36,695 nucleotides of DNA. Origin: Methanomassiliicoccaceae archaeon. GTDB taxonomy: Archaea; Thermoplasmatota; Thermoplasmata; Methanomassiliicoccales; Methanomethylophilaceae. The notes under the pieces were generated by a model. That model did not search any database. It saw only the letters and a list, made by a program, of their open reading frames with translations, and was not told where the DNA came from. Shown one piece after another: positions 31,753-36,695 of the stretch (positions within the stretch are counted from its first letter, which is position 1; each line of letters starts with the position of its first letter). A program made the position numbers and the translations under genes. Location of the stretch: contig JAEEJP010000012.1 of assembly GCA_016281925.1 (NCBI GenBank), forward strand, positions 1-36,695. Direction: 5' to 3'.

Positions 31753-32427
31753 ATGTTCGATCTGTATGTGGTGACCGACGCATCGCTTTCGAGGAGGCTC
31801 TCGGAGGCCCAGACCGCCGAGCTGGCCTACAGAGGCGGCGCGGATGCGGTCCAGCTCAGGATGAAAAGGGCGGACGGCAGAGCCATGCTGGAGCAGGCCG
31901 ACGCCATAAGGAAAGCGGCCGACGATTACGGCAGATTCTTCTTCGTCAACGACAGGGTGGATATCGCCATGATCTCTGGCGCAGACGGAGTGCATCTGGG
32001 CCAGTCCGACATTCCTGTGGCGAGAGCGAGGGACATCATGGGCGAATCGGCCATCATCGGAGCATCCGTAAACACGCTGGAGCAGGCGGTGAAGGCCGAA
32101 GAAGAAGGCGCAGACTACGTAGGGGTCGGATCGGTGTTCACGACGTCCACCAAACCAGACGCGAAGCAGGCGATCGGATTGGGCCCGGTATTCGAGATTT
32201 CCCGCGGGATAGGCATCCCGGTCGTGGCCATCGGAGGGATAAACCGCGGAAACATCCAGGATGTCATCAAAGCAGGCGCCGATTCGGCCGCGGTCGTTTC
32301 CGCCGCCGTCGGACAGCCCGACATCTCCGCCGCGGTGCATGAGCTCAGGGACCTGATCCTGAAGGTCAGGCCGCATGTGGCCCCGGATGCCAGAGGGGAT
32401 TCCCTCAGAAGGAACCTCGCGATCTGA
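31753..32427 (+). CDS. thiE: Thiamine-phosphate synthase ThiE
   Basis: 224 residues, the normal length. ThiE motifs are all present: DLYVVTDASL at 3-12, AVQLRMK at 33-39 (diphosphate-contacting QLR(E/M)K), FFVNDRVDIAMISGADGVHLGQSD near 58-81 (Mg2+ aspartates), and GSVFTTSTKPDA near 122-133, followed by VVAIGGIN near 158. It condenses HMP-PP with thiazole phosphate to thiamine phosphate. With ThiDN at 27.6 kb the genome has both the ThiN and ThiE routes. ThiE is transcribed alone, with a 70-base divergent spacer from the radical SAM gene. Its last 23 bases overlap the methyltransferase on the other strand. Confidence 0.94.
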   Translation: MFDLYVVTDASLSRRLSEAQTAELAYRGGADAVQLRMKRADGRAMLEQADAIRKAADDYGRFFFVNDRVDIAMISGADGVHLGQSDIPVARARDIMGESAIIGASVNTLEQAVKAEEEGADYVGVGSVFTTSTKPDAKQAIGLGPVFEISRGIGIPVVAIGGINRGNIQDVIKAGADSAAVVSAAVGQPDISAAVHELRDLILKVRPHVAPDARGDSLRRNLAI

Positions 32428-32992
32428 GCGGCTTCCTGAACAGGCATTCGGCGCGGGATCTGACCGTCCCGAATCTGGTGGGCTCATCCTTCCTTTCCGA
32501 GGACACGACTTCCATCGACGGGAACAGGGCGCATATCCCGTCGGCGCCGAAGTATCTATAGAAAAATCCGTCCCTTCTCGCTCCCGAACGCATGTCGTCA
32601 GGCGTGAAGCATCTGACAAAGATGTATCCGCCCGGTGCCAGCACCCTCTCCATCTCTCCGGCGGCTTTCTCAAGCTTCCCGTCCTCCAGATTCTCGAGCA
32701 CATGGACGGCGGTGACATAATCGAACGATCCGCCGGGGAAAGGCAGCTCGGAGGCGTCCGACACGAAGAATTCCGCGTCCGGGAAGAGCTCGGCGCATTT
32801 TCCGACGGCAGCAGGGGAGAAATCTATCCCGGCGACCCGGAATCCTGCATCCAGAAGCGAGGAGACAGTCTTTCCGTTTCCGCAGCCCACATCCAACGCC
32901 CTCCCCGAGCAAGGCACCGGGATTCCTGAATTCCCTCTCCATGCGCGGGGATTCCCGCGGTAGAAGGCGTCCCACAGTTCCCTCTGGTCCAT
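32405..32992 (-). CDS. Class I SAM-dependent methyltransferase (UbiE/type-11-like)
   Basis: 195 residues from the ATG at 32992, selected for the GGGAGGG Shine-Dalgarno. Motif I ALDVGCGNGKTV is at 32-43 and the acidic residue at GIDFSPAAV near 54. SDASELPFPGGSFDYVTAVHVLENL near 78-102 is the motif II/III region and VLAPGGYIFVRCF the motif IV strand, as in UbiE and tellurite-resistance-type methyltransferases. The substrate is unknown. It follows the HEPN-like gene on the same strand, whose frame overlaps its first 168 bases, and its 3' end meets ThiE convergently. A functional link to the HEPN-like protein would be guesswork. Confidence 0.85.
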   Translation of the reverse strand: MDQRELWDAFYRGNPRAWRGNSGIPVPCSGRALDVGCGNGKTVSSLLDAGFRVAGIDFSPAAVGKCAELFPDAEFFVSDASELPFPGGSFDYVTAVHVLENLEDGKLEKAAGEMERVLAPGGYIFVRCFTPDDMRSGARRDGFFYRYFGADGICALFPSMEVVSSERKDEPTRFGTVRSRAECLFRKPLRSRGSF

Positions 32993-33609
32993 CGGTCCCT
33001 CCCGCATAAGGATGACATCCACCTGTAGGTGAGCATCGCCGCCTCCGAGGACAGCATGACGTACGTGTACGGGGGCCCTTTCATCATCCTCTCCGGGCGC
33101 ATGGATATCCTCAGGCCGTCAAGGAGGAACACCTCGGACCGGTCCGACACGGCATTGTTATGGACGACGAGATTCCTCATGAGGAGGATCTTCTCCCATC
33201 TGGCGAGGTCGTCCCCGTCTATGTATCCGAGCTCCGCCGAAGCCGATATTATGTCGCGGAGATACATCCTTCCGCCCTTCTCCATCGCCTTCGCCCTTAC
33301 CGGGGAGTCTTTGAGGAGCCTCATGCAGTCCCTGGCCCCCTTCTCGGCGGAAGACATGGCATTCACGAAAAGATTCCTGGTGGAGACCATGATCCTGTCG
33401 ACCATCTCGTCCTCGGTGCCTTCCTGGCCTTCCCAGACGCTGCCGTAGAAACCGACGATCTCGCGCGTCATGACGGCCTGGTTGTGCATGTTCCAGAAGC
33501 ATACCGGACGAGGATCGTTCTCCCGGTCCGCTATCTTCGATCCGGTCTCGGATGCCAGCCTTGCGGTCTCCTCGGCGAATGCGTCCAAACGATCGGTGAC
33601 AGTGCTCAT
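32824..33609 (-). CDS. HEPN-like protein with an RNxxxH motif
   Basis: The first 200 or so of 261 residues are helical. Residues 145-150 read RNLVVH in ARWEKILLMRNLVVHNNAV, a textbook HEPN R-x4-H motif, with two helices on either side; HEPN proteins are often RNases in toxin-antitoxin and defence systems. No MNT nucleotidyltransferase partner is next to it. A second part, RPVCFWNMHNQAVMTREIVGFYG near 34-56, suggests an unknown fused region. From about residue 200 the frame runs out of frame into the methyltransferase gene and ends at TAG (32824), so the native protein probably ends near 32995. The HEPN reading is moderate because a single motif carries it. Confidence 0.65.
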   Translation of the reverse strand: MSTVTDRLDAFAEETARLASETGSKIADRENDPRPVCFWNMHNQAVMTREIVGFYGSVWEGQEGTEDEMVDRIMVSTRNLFVNAMSSAEKGARDCMRLLKDSPVRAKAMEKGGRMYLRDIISASAELGYIDGDDLARWEKILLMRNLVVHNNAVSDRSEVFLLDGLRISMRPERMMKGPPYTYVMLSSEAAMLTYRWMSSLCGRDRWTRGNCGTPSTAGIPAHGEGIQESRCLARGGRWMWAAETERLSPRFWMQDSGSPG

Positions 33610-33647
33610 TCGTTCTCATGGAAAAGCATGAACGGCCACTTATATCA

Positions 33648-33658
33648 ATTTAATATAG
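33648..33658 (+). promoter_or_regulatory. TATA box of the ligase-ACT-aSelBL operon
   Basis: AATTTAATATA lies about 37-47 bases before the ATG at 33695. On the other strand TGATATAAG (about 33637-33645) could serve the divergent HEPN-like gene. Confidence 0.45.
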
Positions 33659-33694
33659 ACGTTAGACGCTAAACCGCCAACAGGAGAACGAGCA

Positions 33695-34993
33695 ATGTTC
33701 TGGAACAGCAAGATCGAATGCATGAAGACGGAGGATCTCAGGAAACTCCAATACCGTGAGCTCAAATCCTTGGTCAACAACCTGTATTCGTTCAATAGAT
33801 TCTATCACGACAGGATGAAGGATCAGAATGTCCATCCCGACGACATCACCTGCCTCTCCGACATATCCAAGCTTCCGTTCATGTACAAGCAGGATCTGAG
33901 GGACAACTACCCCACCAACATGTTCACGGCGTCCAATTCCGAGGTCGTAAGATACCACGTCTCATCGGGAACCACCGGGAAGCCGACCCTTGTGGGGTAC
34001 ACCCGCAACGATCTGGACTACTGGACCGAAGCCCTCGCCAGATCCCTGACCTCCATCGGAATAGGGTCCGAAGACACCATGCAGATTTCCTACGGATACG
34101 GGCTGTTCACCGGCGGACTCGGGCTGCATTACGGCGCCGAGAAAGTCGGGGCTACCGTGCTCCCCTCCGGAACCGGCGGCACCGAGCGCCAGATCGAGCT
34201 CATCAAGGACCTCGGCGTCACCGCGATCGCCTGCACCCCGTCCTATCTCGTCCACATCGGGGACGTTGCCAAGAAGATGGGGGTAGACATCCGCAGGGAC
34301 ACCAAGCTCAGAAAGGCAGTCCTGGGCGCGGAGCCCTGGTCCGACAACATGAGGAAGCACATCGAGGAATCCATGGGAGTCAGAGCCTACGACATCTACG
34401 GCACTTCCGAAATGGCCGGCCCCATGTTCACCGAGTGCGAGGAGAGGAACGGCATCCACATGGCCGGCGACATCGTCTACTGCGAGATCATCGACCCCGA
34501 TTCCGGCGAGACGCTGGAGGAAGGCCAGAAAGGGGAGCTCGTCGTGACGATGCTCAAGAAGGAAGCCATGCCTATGATCCGCTACAGGATCAAGGACATC
34601 ACGTCCCTGAGCAACAAGGAATGCGCTTGCGGGCGCACCTCCCCGAGAATCTCCAGGATTTCCGGGCGTTCCGACGACATGCTTATCATACGCGGGATCA
34701 ATGTGTTCCCGTCCCAGATAGAGTACACTCTGCTCCGCATCCCCGAGCTTGCGGGCCACTACATGATCTACGTCACCAGGGAAGGGGCCCTCGACAGGCT
34801 CCTGATCCAGGTGGAGATCAAGGAGGAGGCTTTCAGCGACAAGATCGAGGACATGAACAGGCTCAGGGCCCGCGTTGAGGCGGAGCTGAAAAGATACCTC
34901 AACATAGCGGCCGAAGTGGAGCTCAAGGCTCCCGGCGAGCTCCCAAGGTTCGAGAGCAAATCGAAGAGGGTAATCGACAAGAGGGTGATCTGA
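33695..34993 (+). CDS. paaK: Phenylacetate-CoA ligase family, operon with ACT and aSelBL genes
   Basis: 432 residues, full-length and close to the paralogue at 4.2 kb. SSGTTGKPTLVGYT near 90-103, YGLFTGGLGLHYGAEKVGATVLP near 130-152, YGTSEMAGPMF near 231 (the acetyl-type acceptor loop) and SGRSDDMLIIRGINVFPSQIE near 330 cover all adenylation and lid motifs. It makes an aryl-CoA from aryl acid, ATP and CoA. In archaea this family couples to indolepyruvate oxidoreductase. Its TGA overlaps the start of the tandem ACT gene (TGATG), so the two are translated together. An ACT protein joined to such a ligase in many genomes suggests sensing of an aromatic amino acid. Confidence 0.93.
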   Translation: MFWNSKIECMKTEDLRKLQYRELKSLVNNLYSFNRFYHDRMKDQNVHPDDITCLSDISKLPFMYKQDLRDNYPTNMFTASNSEVVRYHVSSGTTGKPTLVGYTRNDLDYWTEALARSLTSIGIGSEDTMQISYGYGLFTGGLGLHYGAEKVGATVLPSGTGGTERQIELIKDLGVTAIACTPSYLVHIGDVAKKMGVDIRRDTKLRKAVLGAEPWSDNMRKHIEESMGVRAYDIYGTSEMAGPMFTECEERNGIHMAGDIVYCEIIDPDSGETLEEGQKGELVVTMLKKEAMPMIRYRIKDITSLSNKECACGRTSPRISRISGRSDDMLIIRGINVFPSQIEYTLLRIPELAGHYMIYVTREGALDRLLIQVEIKEEAFSDKIEDMNRLRARVEAELKRYLNIAAEVELKAPGELPRFESKSKRVIDKRVI

Positions 34994-35430
34994 TGGCAGA
35001 CAGCATAATCGAGCAGCTTTCCATATTCGTGAACAACGAGCCCGGGCGCCTGGCTTACGTGGCGTCCGTGCTGAAGGAATGCGGGATCAACATGCACGCA
35101 TTCAACCTCGCCGAATCCACCGATTTCGGCATCCTCAGAGCGATCGTGGACGATCCTGAGGAGTCCTACCGCAAGCTGAAGGACAAGGGCATAATCGTGA
35201 AGAAGACCGAGGTCATCGCCGTCTCCATCGAGGACACCCCCGGCGCGCTGTTCGCCGCGGCCGACGCCTTCGGAAAGGCCGGGATCAACATCGAATACGG
35301 CTACGCCTACTCCGGGAAGAAGGCTTCCCTGTTCTATATGAGAGTGAACGACCCCCGGAAAGCGGTTGAGATCCTGAAGAACAACGGCATTCGCCTGGTC
35401 ACCAGCGGGGAAATCCGATGGGAAACCTGA
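34993..35430 (+). CDS. Tandem ACT-domain regulatory protein
   Basis: 145 residues made of two ACT domains, each with the beta-alpha-beta-beta-alpha-beta pattern: QLSIFVNNEPGRLAYVASVL at 8-27 and AVSIEDTPGALFAAADAFGK near 77-96, each with the xxPGxLxxxxxxL loop that binds amino acids. No catalytic domain is attached. Freestanding ACT pairs next to a phenylacetate-CoA ligase occur in many archaea and bacteria, and their ligand is thought to be an aromatic amino acid. It sits between the ligase (1-base overlap) and the aSelBL gene (13-base overlap) and is surely co-translated. Confidence 0.92.
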   Translation: MADSIIEQLSIFVNNEPGRLAYVASVLKECGINMHAFNLAESTDFGILRAIVDDPEESYRKLKDKGIIVKKTEVIAVSIEDTPGALFAAADAFGKAGINIEYGYAYSGKKASLFYMRVNDPRKAVEILKNNGIRLVTSGEIRWET

Positions 35431-36380
35431 ACATCGCGGTTCTGGGCGCCAAGGATTTCGCCGGGAAGATAGGGAAGAAGGGCACCGTCACCGACATGAC
35501 CTTCTACGACTACAAGGAAGGCCACGATTCCTTCACCCTGATAGAACCTTCGAAATACCCCGAGAAGCTCTCGTCGCTGTTCTATTCGGTGGCGATGTCC
35601 GAATTCGGGATCCTGGTCGTCGACGGGATCGACGCCTCCCTCGGGGAGACCATCGTCATGGCCGATTCGCTGGGGCTCAGCAGAGGCTGGCTCATCCTAA
35701 GGAACTACATCCAGCCCGAGCAGGTAAGGCCGCTGCTGGCCGGCACCGCTCTGGAAGGGTACGAGATCCGCGAGGACGACCCCATAAAGCTCCGCGAAGA
35801 GCTGATTGCCCTGGCCAAAGCCGAGGCCAAGCAGCCCGGCGAAGGCAGCTGCGGCTCCTGCCCGGTAGACTCCCATTTCAACGTGAAAGGGGTCGGGACC
35901 GTCATCCTCGGCTCCGTCATAGACGGATATTTCAGGAAGCACGACAAGATGACCGTGTTCCCGGTGAAGAAGGAAGTGATCCTCAAATCCATCCAGAAGC
36001 ACGACATCGACGCCGACGACGGGGTCAAAGGAGACCATGTGGGCCTCGCGCTCCGCGGGATAGAGTCCGACGAGCTGGACAGGGGATTCGTCGTCACCAC
36101 CGACCCTTCGGTGAAGATGAGCAGATCCGTGAAGGGGAAGGTGTCTCTGGTGAAATACTGGGGCGCGCCTCTCAAGGAAGGGATGGTCATACACCTGGGC
36201 CACTGGATGCAGATGATCCCGTGCAGGATCACGTCCGCGGACAGCGGACCGGATTTCAGATCCGCAGAAGTGACCTTCGAGCTGGATTCCGACATGATCC
36301 ACAAGCCCGGCGACAGGGCAATAATCATGTACCTGGAAGGCGGCAAGCTCAGGGTGGCCGGGTCGGTAGTCCTTCCCTGA
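35418..36380 (+). CDS. aSelBL: archaeal SelB-like EF-Tu-domain protein with a degenerate GTPase domain
   Basis: 320 residues. The N-terminus (LNIAVLGAKDFAGKIGKKGT, 4-23) resembles the first strand and loop of a translational GTPase but has no GHVDHGK P-loop, and I see no NKxD guanine motif. Then follow EF-Tu domain 2 (VKGVGTVILGSVIDGYFRKHDK near 156, SIQKHDIDADDGVKGDHVGLALRGI near 191) and domain 3 (RSAEVTFELD). This matches the known aSelBL family, archaeal SelB paralogues that lost GTPase residues and whose function is unknown. A CGSC (near 148) could bind metal. It is the last gene of the ligase/ACT operon (13-base overlap, GGGG Shine-Dalgarno). A hairpin terminator follows. Confidence 0.85.
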   Translation: MGNLNIAVLGAKDFAGKIGKKGTVTDMTFYDYKEGHDSFTLIEPSKYPEKLSSLFYSVAMSEFGILVVDGIDASLGETIVMADSLGLSRGWLILRNYIQPEQVRPLLAGTALEGYEIREDDPIKLREELIALAKAEAKQPGEGSCGSCPVDSHFNVKGVGTVILGSVIDGYFRKHDKMTVFPVKKEVILKSIQKHDIDADDGVKGDHVGLALRGIESDELDRGFVVTTDPSVKMSRSVKGKVSLVKYWGAPLKEGMVIHLGHWMQMIPCRITSADSGPDFRSAEVTFELDSDMIHKPGDRAIIMYLEGGKLRVAGSVVLP

Positions 36381-36390
36381 AACCATTCCT

Positions 36391-36424
36391 CCGCGTCCGG
36401 ATCCGGGGCGCGGGGACCTTTTTC
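36391..36424 (+). terminator. Terminator after the aSelBL gene
   Basis: CCGCG (36391-36395) pairs with CGCGG (36409-36413) with GTCCGGATCCGG in between, followed by ACCTTTTTCC. It begins 11 bases after the aSelBL stop and could also serve the convergent ABC gene. Confidence 0.45.
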
Positions 36425-36431
36425 CTGATTT

Positions 36432-36695
36432 TCAGTCGCAGTTCTCGAACTGGCTGTCGTAGAGCTCCCTGTAGAATCCACCTCTGTCCAGAAGCTCCTG
36501 GTGGGTGCCTCTCTCGATGACGTTCCCGTCCTTCACCACCAGTATGAGGTCGGCGCCCATTATAGTGGACAGCCTGTGGGCTATGACGAATGACGTGCGG
36601 CCTTCCATGAGCCTGTCCATCGCTTCCTGGATGTGCCTTTCCGTCCTGGTGTCCACCGAGCTGGTGGCCTCGTCTAGAATGAGGATCGGCGCGTC
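36432..36695 (-). CDS. ABC exporter ATP-binding protein, C-terminal fragment cut by the window edge
   Basis: About 87 residues of the C-terminal end, with the rest beyond the right edge. Walker B is seen as [14 protein letters not shown], followed by the D-loop and the H-loop motif [15 protein letters not shown] with its switch histidine, then [15 protein letters not shown]. This is the ABC-type MsbA/MDR exporter pattern, in which the nucleotide-binding domain follows a six-helix membrane domain. Multidrug, lipid or peptide export cannot be distinguished from this fragment. It converges on the ligase/ACT/aSelBL operon. Confidence 0.92.
   Translation of the reverse strand, partial: DAPILILDEATSSVDTRTERHIQEAMDRLMEGRTSFVIAHRLSTIMGADLILVVKDGNVIERGTHQELLDRGGFYRELYDSQFENCD

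Noticed and set aside
1-36695. CRISPR arrays, rRNA and tRNA genes
   Set aside because: No direct-repeat array with unique spacers was seen, and no clover-leaf with a GGTTCRA-type arm was found by eye. The BspA array is protein-coding.

Overview
This window looks like a chromosomal segment of a methanogenic archaeon of the Methanomassiliicoccales (Thermoplasmatota), probably gut- or rumen-associated. That is an inference. It rests on archaeal TATA boxes about 25 bases ahead of apparently leaderless starts, an archaeal SelB-like (aSelBL) protein, a ThiD-ThiN fusion, a membrane-anchored archaeal FKBP, several BspA-type leucine-rich-repeat surface proteins, a high GC content (by eye) and almost no use of TAG as a clean stop. 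No pyl, mcr or mtr gene lies in the window, so the pyrrolysine inference is not proven here.

Layout. 1-1.2 kb: a NifV/homocitrate-synthase-like protein that has lost its metal-binding histidines. 1.3-2.8 kb: a NYN-domain (LabA-like) gene coupled to a coiled-coil protein. 3.0-4.3 kb: a ribbon-helix-helix regulator with a palindromic operator and a ten-G tract, then a winged-helix protein. 4.2-7.7 kb: a phenylacetate-CoA ligase, a small hypothetical protein and a MATE transporter. 7.8-13.9 kb, the most interesting part: a CbiK-type chelatase homologue lacking both catalytic histidines, then a NifH-NifD fusion, a NifK/E-like partner and an anion permease. 13.3-15.4 kb: a nitroreductase, a YqaJ-like nuclease and a methyltransferase interrupted by an in-frame amber codon. 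15.5-17.2 kb: an AT-rich island with an exported repeat protein. 17.2-27.5 kb: surface proteins (two with BspA repeats), a GNAT acetyltransferase, a bacterial-type rRNA pseudouridine synthase, a pirin, a zinc-ribbon membrane protein and an EamA transporter. 27.6-33.6 kb: ThiDN, FKBP, a tandem paralogue pair with one decayed copy, a radical SAM protein, ThiE, a methyltransferase and a HEPN-like protein. 33.7-36.4 kb: a phenylacetate-CoA ligase / tandem ACT / aSelBL operon. 36.4 kb to the end: the C-terminus of an ABC exporter.

How the genes may work together. The NifH-D fusion and the K-like protein overlap by ATGA and have cluster-ligand cysteines, so they probably form an ATP-dependent two-component reductase. 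Neither part shows obvious FeMo-cofactor ligands. A histidine-less tetrapyrrole-chelatase homologue just upstream points to a tetrapyrrole-like or other small-molecule substrate rather than N2. ThiDN and ThiE belong to thiamine synthesis and give two unrelated thiamine-phosphate synthases. The ligase/ACT/aSelBL genes form a tight operon suggesting aryl-acid activation coupled to amino-acid sensing.

A recurring oddity is that many 3' ends run out of frame into their neighbours, and the four TAG codons that end reading frames all sit in suspicious places.
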